Shown here: positions 47,614 through 57,882 of the stretch, piece by piece | Layout: every line of letters starts with the position of its first letter | Position numbering within the stretch: position 1 is the stretch's first letter | Assembly (NCBI GenBank): GCA_022511465.1 | Contig: JAFLRM010000004.1 | Location: forward strand, 57,047 to 121,046 | DNA length: 64,000 bases | Origin: Acetatifactor sp. | GTDB taxonomy: Bacteria > Bacillota > Clostridia > Lachnospirales > Lachnospiraceae | Direction of reading: 5' to 3' | Program-made: the position numbers and the translations under genes | Notes under the pieces: generated by a model | The model's database searches: none | The model's input: the letters and a program-made list of their open reading frames with translations, nothing else | What the model was told of the DNA's origin: nothing

Positions 47614-48585
47614 ATGTACGAAGCACAATATGCACCTTTACATATGAGGCTGCCAGCGGTCTGTCTTTCGATGATGTAAGAGTGCGATTGCCGGTCAATA
47701 CTGACCGCAGCCTGGAACAGCAGGCAGAGAGTGGAGTCATCACATTTGACAGGGCAGTTCATGAAGGTGGGCAGGAAATTGTACAAGGGGTTTTTCTCAA
47801 ATTTGAATCTGTAGGAGAAAAAATTCTGCTGGGAGAATGTGAAGAAGCGGATAAGTGTGGTTTCAACACAACAGAATTATCAGCACTCGCCCTTTTTGAC
47901 CTTCTGGACAAACTTAAGGAGCCGGGCCTGATCCCTGTAATAAGTGCAGAAATATATGCTAAAATTCAGAGTGAGCCAGAAGATACCTATTATGCAATAA
48001 GGGCAAAGAGGGTATTCGAATTGTTTCATATAAAGTCTGATACAAGACCTGATGCAGAATCTGAGCCCTCAATTTCTCAAGATCCAGCTTATATATATTT
48101 AAAAAATCGTTTAGAGTGGCTGGGAACTTTTATTAATGAGGTCGCTACCAAAATACCGGATGAGGAAATGGAAAAAAAGTCAACTGGCTACATTGATCAG
48201 ATGGGAAATGATCGGCTGTCAAAAACTGTGCCATCGCTTTAGGAATGATCGTTGTATAAGCGATTTGATCCTGGATGAGTTAAATAAGCGAAAAGACGAT
48301 TTTAATACTAAATTGAAGGTATACAGCTATACGCCTGACATAGACAAAAACCCAAAACCGGAGCACAGTACGGGTATTCCAGGCGCCTATGCCGGAGAAA
48401 AGCAGCAGGAGATTGCGTTGCCTCCTTTAGAGGAACTTCCCAATGTAATAAAAACAGGCGACCCTATTAAAAGAAATTTTTTCAATAAAAGTGGAAAGGT
48501 TAAAAATATTCAGATTTTAACAAAGGAACGGCAAAAAGTGTTTTGGATAGTCTGCGACAATCAAGATTGCCAAAAAGACTTGTGA
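47614..48585 (+). pseudogene. Unrecognised gene, apparently broken by two frameshifts
   Basis: An ATG at 47614 with a good ribosome site (AAAGGGG) opens a frame that stops after 21 codons. The neighbouring frame, from about 47640, continues as a protein-like sequence (FTYEAASGLSFDDVRVRL, ALALFDLLDKLKEPG, IKSDTRPDAESEPSI) to a stop at 48242. The original frame then resumes as credible protein (ISDLILDELNKRKDDFNTK, GIPGAYAGEKQQEIALPPLE) to 48585. Two compensating shifts in one old gene is the simplest reading; two small separate genes is the alternative. Family not recognised. Confidence 0.45.
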
Positions 48586-48640
48586 TATTTATAAGCGTAA
48601 AAATAAGTGTCATCGTCTACTTTTTCACCAAAGACACAAT

Positions 48641-49555
48641 TTATTTTACACTACCAATATTCCTTATAAATTCGTCAAGAGTTTCTGCTCTGGCGGAAAA
48701 CTTCAGCCATTTATTTAGTGTTTCCGGATCCTCCTGCGCTTGTATTTGCTGGTGCAGTTCTTCCGGGACAGGGCCTATTTCCTCTAACAGTTGAAGAATA
48801 TCTTCGGTTTTTGCCAGCTGGCGGCCTTTTTCCATACCTTTTTGCATGCCTTTTTCCATACCTTTTTTTATGCCTTCCTCCATCGCATATTCATCCATAG
48901 CGATGCGGTCCCGCTCAAACTTCTCCTGTAGCTCAATTTCCTCGCGAATGCGTCTGGTTAGGCTAAAGTCCCTGATGGCAGCCATAGCCCTGATAATAGC
49001 TCTGTTACTTGTTTTGATCATATCCAGTTCCTCCTCCGTCTCAGCGTTAAAGAATCTGACCCAGTCCTTTAGTCTGGAATTCTCGTCCGGCGGCTTGCGC
49101 AGCTCTATAGTATGAATTTCCAATAGATCCGTTAATTCGTTTCCCACTTGATCACGCATGCGGTATACACTGTGGCATTCTTTTCGGTCAGTCAGATTAA
49201 AGTCCAGAATGCTGATCGCGACACAGCGTCTGGCAGTCTTGTAATTCTGTCCCCAGCGCAGATCTGAGGTGAAGACCTTTGCCAGATAGAAGATCTGTCG
49301 TTTATCCCAGTTGGAAAAATGGCGTATCTGCATCTCAATGTTAATTTTGGTGCAGTTATTCATTTCAACCAAGACATCCAGAATACCCAGCTTTTCATTT
49401 CGGGATTTCCGCCATAAGTGGGTGTTCAGAAGTCTGGTGGAAGCAATCTCCTCCAGCGGAATGTCTAGCACATCACTGATAAAACCGGTTCGGATAATCT
49501 CGTCCTCCAACAGTTCCTTAATACAAAAATCAGTTTTTGCAGAAATAATTTTCAT
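48641..49555 (-). CDS. Rpn family recombination-promoting nuclease / PD-(D/E)XK putative transposase
   Basis: A 304-residue protein of the Rpn/PDDEXK_2 group: SAKTDFCIKELLEDEIIRTG, LLNTHLWRKSRNEKLGILDVLVEMN (active-site Asp in GILDV), INIEMQIRH (E-x-Q) and SILDFNLT. The C-terminus has the typical GIKKGMEKGMQKGMEKG repeats. Such genes are abundant in Lachnospiraceae genomes and act as mobile, DNA-nicking nucleases. The start at 49555 (AAGGGG upstream) gives MKIISAK. A fragment of a related copy lies at 47470. Confidence 0.85.
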   Translation of the reverse strand: MKIISAKTDFCIKELLEDEIIRTGFISDVLDIPLEEIASTRLLNTHLWRKSRNEKLGILDVLVEMNNCTKINIEMQIRHFSNWDKRQIFYLAKVFTSDLRWGQNYKTARRCVAISILDFNLTDRKECHSVYRMRDQVGNELTDLLEIHTIELRKPPDENSRLKDWVRFFNAETEEELDMIKTSNRAIIRAMAAIRDFSLTRRIREEIELQEKFERDRIAMDEYAMEEGIKKGMEKGMQKGMEKGRQLAKTEDILQLLEEIGPVPEELHQQIQAQEDPETLNKWLKFSARAETLDEFIRNIGSVK

Positions 49556-49754
49556 TCGTGCCCCTTTCTGATACCGGAGCACACCTAACTATTCTTATAG
49601 ATATTATAGATGTTTCTACGGTATCATGCAATCTTTTTTCTTATAAATTGTAAAATTATGGAATACACGGCGAATCGCCAAATAGAAATCGATGGTAAAG
49701 ACTCCATCTATGTTTTTATCATAGTGGAACTTTTGTATAATGTCAAGGCTTCCG

Positions 49755-49916
49755 ATGAATAAATCATCTTTGGCGTTCGCCGGACGATTACCGCTTTTAT
49801 CAGATCATGCAGATATTCCGGCACGCCGCAGAGAGCTTGCAGAGCAAAGGGAAATGCAAGGACAACTGGAGCAGAAAAATGCCGAGTTGGAGGCGTTACG
49901 AAAAGCTTACGAGTAA
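49755..49916 (+). pseudogene. C-terminal coiled-coil fragment of an unidentified gene
   Basis: A short open frame ending in RRRELAEQREMQGQLEQKNA and ELEALRKAYE, a charged coiled-coil tail like those of Uma2- or nuclease-type proteins. It has no ribosome site and no domain before it. The remaining roughly 380 bases of the gap between the Rpn gene and rpmG show nothing else apart from the promoter at 49991. Confidence 0.3.
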
Positions 49917-49990
49917 CTCTTAAAAAAGTAATGGCACGATTGTAACTGTGCCAGAGCAAATTGGGTGGGAAGAAAACTTCTAAAAACCGG

Positions 49991-50019
49991 TTGACACCCC
50001 GTCTCACTTGTGATACACT
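49991..50019 (+). promoter_or_regulatory. Housekeeping promoter of rpmG-secE-nusG
   Basis: TTGACA, 17 bases, TACACT. An inverted repeat CGTCTC/GAGACG (50000-50005 and 50028-50033) spans the spacer, -10 and probable start point; it could be an operator or a leader stem. Confidence 0.75.
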
Positions 50020-50094
50020 ATTCAGGCGAGACGAGTTTACAGTCTTTTTTTAATGCTTAAAATTAACCGATTGAAAATACGTGGAGGTAGAGAA

Positions 50095-50244
50095 ATGCGT
50101 ACAAAAATCACTTTAGCGTGTACCGAGTGCAAGCAGCGTAACTACAATACTACCAAGGAGAAGAAGAACCATCCTGACAGAATGGAGACCAAGAAGTATT
50201 GCAGATTCTGCAAGACTCACACACTGCACAAAGAAACCAAGTGA
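50095..50244 (+). CDS. rpmG: 50S ribosomal protein L33
   Basis: A 49-residue zinc-ribbon-type L33: [20 protein letters not shown] and [16 protein letters not shown] hold the two CxxC pairs, so this is the zinc-containing paralogue. The start at 50095 follows TGGAGGTAG. It is the first gene before secE and nusG, the usual Firmicute order; no tRNA-Trp is seen between them. Confidence 0.96.
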   Translation: MRTKITLACTECKQRNYNTTKEKKNHPDRMETKKYCRFCKTHTLHKETK

Positions 50245-50291
50245 TCATCGTTCTAATGTGGGCTGCCTGACGGCAGCAGAAAAGAGGAGAA

Positions 50292-50495
50292 ATGGCAGAT
50301 TCCGCTGAAAAGCAGACACGCCCCAGCTTCTTTAAGGGTGTGAAGGCTGAATTTAAGAAAATTTCATGGCCGGACAGACAATCTACATTCAAGCAATCCG
50401 TTGCGGTTGTTGCAATATCAGTAGTGCTTGGAGTGATCATTGCCGTGTTGGATTATGTGATCCAGTATGGGGTGAATTTCTTAACATCATTATAG
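50292..50495 (+). CDS. secE: Preprotein translocase subunit SecE
   Basis: A 67-residue single-span SecE: FFKGVKAEFKKISWPDRQST (conserved KKxxWP) followed by one membrane helix (SVAVVAISVVLGVIIAVLDY). Part of the SecYEG channel. It lies between rpmG and nusG, as in most bacteria. Confidence 0.96.
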   Translation: MADSAEKQTRPSFFKGVKAEFKKISWPDRQSTFKQSVAVVAISVVLGVIIAVLDYVIQYGVNFLTSL

Positions 50496-50510
50496 AGCGA
50501 GGGTGATCGT

Positions 50511-51032
50511 ATGGCAGAGGCAAAGTGGTATGTAGTTCATACCTATTCCGGATATGAAAACAAAGTCAAAGCCAATATTGAGAAGACCATTGAGAACAAT
50601 AAGGGCCTTGCGGAGCAGATCTTGGAGGTTAGAGTTCCCATGGAGGAGGTTGTGGAGATCAAGAACGGCGCGAAGAAAACCGTGGCGCGCAAAATGTTCC
50701 CCGGCTATGTGCTTCTCAATATGGAAATGAACGACGAAACATGGTATGTTGTGCGCAACACCCGCGGTGTAACAGGATTTGTAGGGCCGGGAAGCAAGCC
50801 GGTTCCGCTCACGGAGGCCGAGATGAAACCTCTGGGGATCCGGACGGAGAATGTCTCTATTGATTTTACGGAAGGAGACAGCATTGCGGTGGTTGCAGGT
50901 GTTTGGAAGGACACGGTCGGCGTTGTTCAAAAGCTGGATTATGGCAAGCAGACTGCTACCATCAACGTGGAGCTGTTTGGAAGAGAGACTCCTGTGGAGA
51001 TCAGCTTTGCGGAGGTTCGCAAGCTTTCCTAA
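50511..51032 (+). CDS. nusG: Transcription termination/antitermination factor NusG
   Basis: A 173-residue NusG with NGN domain (WYVVHTYSGYENKVKANIE, RKMFPGYVLLNMEMNDETWY, VRNTRGVTGFVGPGSKPVP) and KOW domain (DSIAVVAGVWKDTVGVVQKL). Binds RNA polymerase at the beta' clamp and links to ribosomes or Rho. GAGGGTGAT precedes the ATG. A hairpin follows, before rplK. Confidence 0.97.
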   Translation: MAEAKWYVVHTYSGYENKVKANIEKTIENNKGLAEQILEVRVPMEEVVEIKNGAKKTVARKMFPGYVLLNMEMNDETWYVVRNTRGVTGFVGPGSKPVPLTEAEMKPLGIRTENVSIDFTEGDSIAVVAGVWKDTVGVVQKLDYGKQTATINVELFGRETPVEISFAEVRKLS

Positions 51033-51081
51033 GCTTTGACTTATATCAACTTATTAATCTTAATTAATCTAGTATATTTTT

Positions 51082-51110
51082 GGGGTACACTTCGATGAAG
51101 TGCATACCCC
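51082..51110 (+). promoter_or_regulatory. Hairpin in the nusG-rplK gap
   Basis: GGGGTACACTTC/GAAGTG-CA-TACCCC, a strong stem with a GAT loop and a two-base bulge. It has no T tract after it. It may be a weak terminator for nusG or part of the rplK leader that regulates the L11-L1 operon. Confidence 0.45.
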
Positions 51111-51181
51111 GATAAATATAGATAGTGGGAGCAGGAAGAAAGGTTCCTGCGCCGGATTACCACATTATAGGAGGTGCCACA

Positions 51182-51607
51182 ATGGCAAAGAAAGTAGAAG
51201 GTTATATCAAGTTACAGATCCCTGCCGGCAAAGCTACACCGGCTCCGCCAGTTGGTCCTGCACTTGGACAGCACGGTGTGAACATTGTTGAATTCACCAA
51301 GCAGTTCAACGCTAAGACAGCTGATCAGGGAGATGTCATCATTCCCGTTGTCATCACTGTGTATGCGGACAGAAGCTTTAGTTTCATTACAAAGACTCCG
51401 CCTGCAGCAGTACTGTTGAAGAAAGCGTGCAACATTAAGTCTGGTTCCGGTGTTCCGAACAAGAATAAAGTTGCCACCATTTCCAAGGCAAAGATTCAGG
51501 AGATCGCAGAGAAGAAGATGCCTGACCTGAACGCATCAAGCCTTGAGGCTGCAATGAGTATGATCGCAGGTACTGCACGCAGCATGGGTATCACTGTAGA
51601 GGATTAA
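51182..51607 (+). CDS. rplK: 50S ribosomal protein L11
   Basis: A 141-residue canonical L11 ([58 protein letters not shown]). It forms the GTPase-associated centre with 23S rRNA. The ATG at 51182 with AGGAGGTG is the true start; the upstream in-frame extension is leader. Confidence 0.98.
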   Translation: MAKKVEGYIKLQIPAGKATPAPPVGPALGQHGVNIVEFTKQFNAKTADQGDVIIPVVITVYADRSFSFITKTPPAAVLLKKACNIKSGSGVPNKNKVATISKAKIQEIAEKKMPDLNASSLEAAMSMIAGTARSMGITVED

Positions 51608-51667
51608 AATGAAAAAGAATTGGGAGACAATCCATGAGATTGTCGCTGGAACCTAGGAGGTAAAATA

Positions 51668-52357
51668 ATGAAACATGGTAAGAAATATGCCGAGGCCGCT
51701 AAGCTTGTAGATCGTGCAACCCTCTATGAGCCGAACGATGCGATCGCTTTGGTAAAGAAGACTGCAACTGCAAAATTTGATGAGACGATCGAGGTGCACA
51801 TCAGAACCGGATGCGACGGACGTCACGCAGAACAGCAGATCCGTGGTGCAGTGGTACTGCCCAACGGAACCGGTAAGACTGTAAAGGTTCTGGTATTTGC
51901 AAAGGGTACTAAGCTGGACGAGGCTGAGGCAGCCGGCGCTGATCATGTAGGCGGCGAGGAGCTGATCCCCAAGATCCAGAATGACGGATGGCTTGATTTC
52001 GACGTGGTAGTTGCTACCCCTGATATGATGGGCGTGGTAGGCCGTCTTGGTAAGGTGCTGGGCCCTAAGGGTCTGATGCCCAACCCCAAGGCCGGCACCG
52101 TGACTATGGACGTGACCAAGGCTGTGGCTGACATCAAGGCCGGTAAGATCGAGTACAGACTGGACAAGAGCAACATCGTTCACGTTCCTGTGGGTAAGGC
52201 TTCTTTCACAGAGGAGGCTTTGCAGCAGAACTTTGACGCTCTGATGGATGCGATCGTAAAAGCTAGACCCAGTGCACTGAAAGGTCAGTATCTGAAGAGC
52301 ATTACTCTGACCAGCACCATGGGACCTGGCGTAAAGGTCAGTGTGGCAAAATACTAA
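51668..52357 (+). CDS. rplA: 50S ribosomal protein L1
   Basis: A 229-residue L1 ([59 protein letters not shown]). L1-stalk protein and usual autoregulator of the L11-L1 operon. Ribosome site TAGGAGG. A terminator/promoter overlap follows. Confidence 0.98.
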   Translation: MKHGKKYAEAAKLVDRATLYEPNDAIALVKKTATAKFDETIEVHIRTGCDGRHAEQQIRGAVVLPNGTGKTVKVLVFAKGTKLDEAEAAGADHVGGEELIPKIQNDGWLDFDVVVATPDMMGVVGRLGKVLGPKGLMPNPKAGTVTMDVTKAVADIKAGKIEYRLDKSNIVHVPVGKASFTEEALQQNFDALMDAIVKARPSALKGQYLKSITLTSTMGPGVKVSVAKY

Positions 52358-52366
52358 AAACTTTTC

Positions 52367-52404
52367 ACAAGGGGTTGACAATAGTCTTCCCCTTGTGTTA
52401 TTAT
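52367..52404 (+). promoter_or_regulatory. rplJ promoter nested in a terminator-like inverted repeat
   Basis: TTGACA (52375-52380), 17 to 18 bases, TTATTAT. CACAAGGGG and CCCCTTGTG form a 9-bp inverted repeat that encloses the -35 region; as RNA from upstream it would act as a terminator (TTATTATTG follows), so one element both ends rplKA and starts rplJL. Confidence 0.65.
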
Positions 52405-52410
52405 TGCAAA

Positions 52411-52522
52411 GGTTGTGAAACCAAGCCGAAGACAGTAGGTGCGAAAGCGTAAGTCCTACCGAGGAGAAGATCAAAAGTTCACTTTGATGATTTTATCTCT
52501 CTGTCTTCAGAGAGATTTTTTT
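52411..52522 (+). ncRNA. L10 leader (ribosomal protein autoregulatory RNA) with terminator
   Basis: Contains the conserved L10-leader core: CCAAGCCGAAGACAGTAGG, then a GCGAAAGC hairpin and CCTACCGAGG, which bind L10(L12)4. It ends in the terminator ATCTCTCTG-TCTT-CAGAGAGAT plus TTTTTTT (52495-52522), 30 bases before rplJ. Excess L10 complex is expected to favour termination. Confidence 0.88.
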
Positions 52523-52551
52523 CGGCTCCAAATCTATAAGGAGGTTAAAAA

Positions 52552-53169
52552 ATGGCTAAGGTTGAATTAAAGAAACCGATTGTAGAAGAGATTTCTGCAA
52601 GCATCAAGGATGCACAGTCCGTTGTGATAGTTGACTATCGTGGTCTGACCGTTGCGCAAGACACGCAGCTCCGCAGAAACCTGCGTGAAGCAGGGGTTAC
52701 CTACAAGGTTTACAAGAACACTTTCTTGAATTTCGCATTCAAGGGAACGGAGTTCGAGGGACTGTTACCTTATCTGGAGGGACCTACCGCGATAGCGATC
52801 TCCACCGAGGATGCAACAGCTCCCGCCAGAGTATTATCCACATTTGCCAAGACCGCAGACAAGCTGGAGATCAAGGCCGGTGTAGTTGAAGGAAGTGTGT
52901 ATGATGCCAAAGGAATGGCGACTATTGCAAGCATTCCTTCCAGAGACGAGCTTCTTTCCAAGTTGCTTGGCAGCTTGCAGAGCCCTATCACCAACTTTGC
53001 TCGTGTTATGAATCAGCTGGCTGAAAAAGGCGGTGCATCCGGCGCTCCCGCTGCAGAGGCAGCACCGGCAGCAGAGGAAACAGCTCCCGCTGAAGAACCC
53101 GCAGCAGAGGAAGCAGCACCTGCAGAAGCCGAGGCGGCAGCGACCGCAGAAACTCCCGCTGCTGAGTAA
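52552..53169 (+). CDS. rplJ: 50S ribosomal protein L10 with Ala/Glu-rich tail
   Basis: The first 165 residues are a standard L10 (KKPIVEEISASIKDAQSVVI, LRNLREAGVTYKVYKN-type motif, LLGSLQSPITNFARVMNQLA). The last 40 residues are an unusual low-complexity acidic tail of Ala, Pro and Glu (AAPAAEETAPAEEPAAEEAA). L10 carries the L7/L12 dimers on its C-terminal helix, so the tail extends past the stalk base. Ribosome site AAGGAGG. Controlled by the L10 leader. Confidence 0.97.
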   Translation: MAKVELKKPIVEEISASIKDAQSVVIVDYRGLTVAQDTQLRRNLREAGVTYKVYKNTFLNFAFKGTEFEGLLPYLEGPTAIAISTEDATAPARVLSTFAKTADKLEIKAGVVEGSVYDAKGMATIASIPSRDELLSKLLGSLQSPITNFARVMNQLAEKGGASGAPAAEAAPAAEETAPAEEPAAEEAAPAEAEAAATAETPAAE

Positions 53170-53254
53170 AGTGAGGGAAACCGGCGATACATATGCCGGG
53201 AAGACGAAACTGACAATTTTGAATTAAAAATTTAGAAAATGGAGGAAATGAAAA

Positions 53255-53635
53255 ATGGCTAAATTAACAGCTCAGGAATTGATCGATGCTATCAAAGAGT
53301 TAACCGTATTAGAGTTGAATGATCTCGTAAAGGCTTGCGAGGAGGAGTTTGGTGTATCCGCAGCAGCAGGCGTTGTAATGGCAGCGCCGGGCGCAGGTGC
53401 AGGTGCAGCAGCTGCTGACGAGAAGGATGAGTTTGATGTAGAGCTGACCGAGGTTGGCGCTGAGAAGGTTAAGGTTATCAAGGTTGTTCGTGAGGTAACC
53501 GGTCTTGGTCTGAAGGAGGCTAAGGAAGTGGTTGACGGCGCTCCCAAGGTTGTCAAGGAGGGTGCTTCCAAGGACGAGGCTGAGGACATCAAGAAGAAGC
53601 TCGAGGAAGTTGGCGCTAAGGTTACCCTGAAGTAA
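53255..53635 (+). CDS. rplL: 50S ribosomal protein L7/L12
   Basis: A 126-residue L7/L12: N-terminal dimerisation domain ([20 protein letters not shown]), flexible Ala/Gly hinge ([19 protein letters not shown]), C-terminal factor-binding domain ([20 protein letters not shown]). Ribosome site GGAGGAAATG. A terminator follows. Confidence 0.98.
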   Translation: MAKLTAQELIDAIKELTVLELNDLVKACEEEFGVSAAAGVVMAAPGAGAGAAAADEKDEFDVELTEVGAEKVKVIKVVREVTGLGLKEAKEVVDGAPKVVKEGASKDEAEDIKKKLEEVGAKVTLK

Positions 53636-53663
53636 GAACTGCGATCATCAAAAGATTACGAAC

Positions 53664-53714
53664 ACAACGAGAGGACTATCCCATGTATGTATGATGGGCA
53701 GTCCTCTTGTTTTA
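53664..53714 (+). terminator. Terminator after rplL
   Basis: GAGAGGACT/AGTCCTCTT arms around an inner CCCAT/ATGGG-like stem, followed by TTGTTTTAT. Confidence 0.75.
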
Positions 53715-53766
53715 TACAAAAAGTAGTTCCACACAATTTTTCTATACAAATTTCTCAAAATTTTTC

Positions 53767-53795
53767 TTGACCTATTTTCCATTTTGTGTTAGTAT
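53767..53795 (+). promoter_or_regulatory. Housekeeping promoter of rpoBC
   Basis: TTGACC, 17 bases, TAGTAT, about 85 bases before rpoB. The rest of the gap (53715-53888) holds no other clear feature. Confidence 0.75.
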
Positions 53796-53888
53796 GGATA
53801 GTGCACTATTGTGCAGTGGTATGCTTATTTTTACATTTTCTATGACTTGAAATAGGCTGCAAATCAGAAAGAACGGGGTGAAATGTCA

Positions 53889-56800
53889 ATGGAAAAGAAC
53901 AGAATACGCCCAGTGACCGACAGCAAGGTTATGCGTATGAGTTATGCGAGACAGAAAGAGGTATTAGAGATGCCCAACCTGATCGAAGTTCAGAAGGACT
54001 CCTATCAGTGGTTTCTGGACGAGGGCTTGAAGGAAGTCTTCGACGATATCTCTCCCATCGCAGACTACAGTGGCTCACTTAGTTTGGAGTTTGTGGACTT
54101 TGAACTGTGCAAGGACGACGTGAAGTATTCTATCGAAGAGTGTAAAGAGCGGGATGCGAATTACGCGGCGCCTTTGAAGGTTAAGGTTCGCCTTTACAAT
54201 AAGGAGAAGGAAGAGATCAGTGAGCACGAGATTTTCATGGGCGATCTGCCTCTGATGACGGACACGGGCACTTTTATCATCAACGGTGCGGAGCGTGTTA
54301 TCGTCAGTCAGCTGGTTCGTTCTCCGGGTATTTACTATGCGATCGGTCACGATAAGATCGGTAAGAGACTGTTCTCTTGTACCGTGATCCCTAATCGTGG
54401 TGCATGGCTGGAGTATGAGACCGATTCCAACGACGTATTTTATGTTCGTGTAGACAGAACCCGCAAGGTTCCCATCACGGTGCTGATCCGTGCACTCGGT
54501 GTGGGCACCAACGAGGAGATCCGCGAGCTGTTTGGTGACGAGCCCAAGATTGAAGCAAGCTTTTTAAAGGACACTGCTGAGAATTATCAGGAGGGTCTGT
54601 TAGAGTTATACAAAAAGATCCGTCCCGGTGAGCCTCTGAGTGTTGAGAGTGCGGAGAGCTTGATCACCGCTATGTTCTTTGATCCCCGAAGATATGATCT
54701 GGCCAAAGTTGGAAGATATAAATTCAATAAGAAGTTAGCGCTGAGGAACCGTATCCGCCATCAGATCCTGGCGGCAGATGTGATCGATCCTTCCACCGGA
54801 GAGGTGCTTGCAACCGCGGGAGACAAGGTTACGGCGGAGTTGGCAGATGAGATCCAAAATTCTGCTGTTCCTTTTGTATATATTCAGACCGAGGAGCGCA
54901 ACGTCAAAGTACTGTCCAATATGATGGTGGATCTGAGTCATTATGTGGAGTGTAATCCCAGGGATTTTGGCATTCATGAGAAGGTGTATTATCCTGTACT
55001 GTCACAGATCCTGGATGAGTTTGGTGATAATCCGGAGTTACTTGCGGAGGCTCTTAGAAAGAATGTACATGAACTTGTTCCCAAGCATATTACCAAGGAA
55101 GATATCATCGCTTCCATCAACTATAACATGCACTTGGAATATGACTTGGGCAATGACGACGATATTGACCATCTGGGCAACAGACGTATTCGTGCGGTGG
55201 GAGAGCTTTTACAGAACCAGTATCGCATCGGTCTGTCCAGAATGGAGCGTGTGGTGAGAGAGCGTATGACAACCCACGATGCGGAGGAGGTTTCCCCGCA
55301 GTCCCTGATCAACATTAAGCCTGTGACTGCCGCTGTCAAGGAGTTCTTTGGTTCCTCCCAGCTGTCGCAGTTCATGGATCAGAATAACCCTCTGGGAGAG
55401 CTGACCCACAAGAGACGTCTGTCTGCGCTGGGTCCCGGCGGTCTGTCAAGAGACCGTGCCGGATTCGAGGTGCGAGACGTACACTATTCCCACTATGGCA
55501 GAATGTGCCCTATTGAGACCCCTGAGGGACCCAACATCGGTCTGATCAACTCGCTTGCAAGCTATGCGAGGATCAATGAGTATGGTTTTGTTGAGGCACC
55601 TTACCGCAAGATTGACAAGTCCGATCCGGCTAATCCCCGCGTGACGGACGAGGTTGTATATATGACTGCAGACGAGGAGGACAATTACCACGTGGCGCAG
55701 GCCAGCGAGCAACTGGATGCGGATGGGCACTTTGTCCGCAACACCGTATCCGGACGCTACCGGGAGGAGACTCAGGAGTATCCTAAGAGCATATTTGACT
55801 ACATGGATGTGTCTCCCAGAATGGTATTCTCCGTTGCTACGGCTTTGATCCCTTTCCTGCAAAACGACGACGCAAACCGTGCGTTGATGGGTTCCAACAT
55901 GCAGCGTCAGGCGGTGCCGCTTCTCACAACCGAGGCGCCTGTGGTAGGCACCGGCATGGAGCCGAAAGCAGCTGTGGATTCCGGCGTGTGTGTGGTGGCT
56001 AAAAAGTCCGGTAAAGTGACCTATGTGGGCTCTAATTGCATTCACATTACCGGTGACGATGGGGAGAAGACGGTGTATAATCTGACCAAATTCTCCCGAA
56101 GCAACCAGTCCAACTGTTACAACCAGAAGCCCATTGTATATAAGGGAGAGCATGTAGAGGCAGGACAGGTGATCGCGGACGGTCCTTCCACCTCCATGGG
56201 CGAGTTGGCGTTGGGCAAGAACCCTCTAATCGGCTTTATGACATGGGAAGGTTACAACTACGAGGACGCAGTTCTTCTGAGCGAGCGTCTGGTTCAGGAG
56301 GATGTATACACTTCTGTTCACATTGAGGAGTATGAGGCAGAGGCTCGTGACACCAAGCTGGGGCCGGAGGAGATCACGCGCGATGTGCCCGGTGTGGGCG
56401 ACGATGCGCTGAAGGATCTGGATGATAGAGGAATCATCCGCATCGGTGCGGAGGTTCGTGCCGGCGACATTTTGGTGGGTAAGGTGACTCCCAAGGGGGA
56501 GACCGAGCTGACCGCAGAGGAGAGACTGCTGCGTGCGATCTTTGGTGAGAAAGCGAGAGAGGTGAGAGATACCTCCTTGAAAGTGCCTCACGGCGAATAT
56601 GGTATTGTAGTGGATGCCAAGGTATTTACCCGCGAGAACAGTGATGAACTGGCCCCCGGTGTAAATCAGGCAGTCCGTATCTATATTGCACAGAAGAGAA
56701 AAATCTCCGTGGGAGACAAGATGGCAGGCCGTCACGGCAACAAGGGTGTGGTTTCCCGTGTGCTTCCCGTGGAGGATATGCCTTATCTGCCCAACGGACG

Positions 56801-57824
56801 TCCTCTGGATATCGTACTGAATCCTTTGGGTGTGCCTTCCCGTATGAACATTGGACAGGTATTGGAGATCCACCTCTCTCTGGCAGCCAAGGCGCTGGGA
56901 TTTAATGTGGCAACCCCGGTGTTCGACGGTGCAAACGAGCGCGATATCATGGACACTTTGGATCTGGCCAACGATTATGTGAATCTGCCGTTTGATGCTG
57001 CGGAGGCGAAGGCGCAGGCCCAGAAGGATGGCGTGGAATATGACAAGAAAGCGCCCACCTTCACCAGCAAGCATGGCGATGAGCTGTTGCCCGAGGTGAT
57101 GGACTATCTGTCCCAGAACCGTGAGCACAGAGAGGTTTGGAAAGGTGTGCCGATCTCAAGAGACGGAAAGGTTCGTCTGAGAGACGGCAGAACCGGAGAA
57201 TATTTTGACAGTCCTGTCACAATTGGACACATGCACTATCTGAAGCTGCATCATCTGGTGGACGATAAGATTCATGCGCGTTCCACTGGCCCGTACTCTC
57301 TGGTAACGCAGCAGCCTCTGGGCGGTAAGGCTCAGTTTGGCGGCCAGCGTTTCGGTGAGATGGAGGTTTGGGCTTTGGAGGCGTACGGTGCATCTTACAC
57401 GCTGCAGGAGATCCTGACCGTGAAGTCCGATGATATTGTGGGACGTGTAAAGACTTACGAAGCGATCATCAAGGGAGATAATATTCCTGATCCTGGTATT
57501 CCCGAATCTTTCAAGGTGTTGTTGAAAGAGTTGCAGGCACTTGGCCTTGATGTCAGAGTACTGCGCGAGGATCGGACAGAGGTAGAACTGAAGGAGAACA
57601 TCGACTATGGCGATACCGATTATCGCTATGAGATCGAGGGAGATCACAAGTATGACGACCAGATGGACGGAAGCTCCTTGGGCAGGATGGGTTATCAGGC
57701 ACAAGAGTTTGAGGAGAGCGGCGAGCTGGTGAGCGTGGAGGATGACATCGAGGACGCTGATGATTTTGGCGATGATTTTGATGCCGGCCTTGACGATGGA
57801 TACGACGGTGACGACGAGTTCTAA
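53889..57824 (+). CDS. rpoB: DNA-directed RNA polymerase subunit beta
   Basis: About 1311 residues; canonical throughout: [20 protein letters not shown], the rifampicin region [31 protein letters not shown] (bases about 55350-55442), [25 protein letters not shown] and the C-terminal [18 protein letters not shown]. The ATG at 53889 has better spacing from GGGGTG than the ATG two codons earlier. The C-terminus adds a long acidic Asp/Gly tail ([10 protein letters not shown]). Separated from rpoC by 58 bases. Confidence 0.98.
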   Translation: MEKNRIRPVTDSKVMRMSYARQKEVLEMPNLIEVQKDSYQWFLDEGLKEVFDDISPIADYSGSLSLEFVDFELCKDDVKYSIEECKERDANYAAPLKVKVRLYNKEKEEISEHEIFMGDLPLMTDTGTFIINGAERVIVSQLVRSPGIYYAIGHDKIGKRLFSCTVIPNRGAWLEYETDSNDVFYVRVDRTRKVPITVLIRALGVGTNEEIRELFGDEPKIEASFLKDTAENYQEGLLELYKKIRPGEPLSVESAESLITAMFFDPRRYDLAKVGRYKFNKKLALRNRIRHQILAADVIDPSTGEVLATAGDKVTAELADEIQNSAVPFVYIQTEERNVKVLSNMMVDLSHYVECNPRDFGIHEKVYYPVLSQILDEFGDNPELLAEALRKNVHELVPKHITKEDIIASINYNMHLEYDLGNDDDIDHLGNRRIRAVGELLQNQYRIGLSRMERVVRERMTTHDAEEVSPQSLINIKPVTAAVKEFFGSSQLSQFMDQNNPLGELTHKRRLSALGPGGLSRDRAGFEVRDVHYSHYGRMCPIETPEGPNIGLINSLASYARINEYGFVEAPYRKIDKSDPANPRVTDEVVYMTADEEDNYHVAQASEQLDADGHFVRNTVSGRYREETQEYPKSIFDYMDVSPRMVFSVATALIPFLQNDDANRALMGSNMQRQAVPLLTTEAPVVGTGMEPKAAVDSGVCVVAKKSGKVTYVGSNCIHITGDDGEKTVYNLTKFSRSNQSNCYNQKPIVYKGEHVEAGQVIADGPSTSMGELALGKNPLIGFMTWEGYNYEDAVLLSERLVQEDVYTSVHIEEYEAEARDTKLGPEEITRDVPGVGDDALKDLDDRGIIRIGAEVRAGDILVGKVTPKGETELTAEERLLRAIFGEKAREVRDTSLKVPHGEYGIVVDAKVFTRENSDELAPGVNQAVRIYIAQKRKISVGDKMAGRHGNKGVVSRVLPVEDMPYLPNGRPLDIVLNPLGVPSRMNIGQVLEIHLSLAAKALGFNVATPVFDGANERDIMDTLDLANDYVNLPFDAAEAKAQAQKDGVEYDKKAPTFTSKHGDELLPEVMDYLSQNREHREVWKGVPISRDGKVRLRDGRTGEYFDSPVTIGHMHYLKLHHLVDDKIHARSTGPYSLVTQQPLGGKAQFGGQRFGEMEVWALEAYGASYTLQEILTVKSDDIVGRVKTYEAIIKGDNIPDPGIPESFKVLLKELQALGLDVRVLREDRTEVELKENIDYGDTDYRYEIEGDHKYDDQMDGSSLGRMGYQAQEFEESGELVSVEDDIEDADDFGDDFDAGLDDGYDGDDEF

Positions 57825-57882
57825 CCGGATATTATCGAGATGTTTCATTGGATAGACGAATAAATGAAAGGGAGTGCCAATA

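Noticed and set aside
47682..48242. Independent gene starting at GTG 47682
   Set aside because: The protein-like frame extends upstream of this GTG and there is no ribosome site; the ATG at 47614 in another frame has one, so a frameshifted gene is more likely.
56226..57848. Antisense open frames over rpoB
   Set aside because: They overlap highly conserved rpoB sequence and arise from its codon bias.
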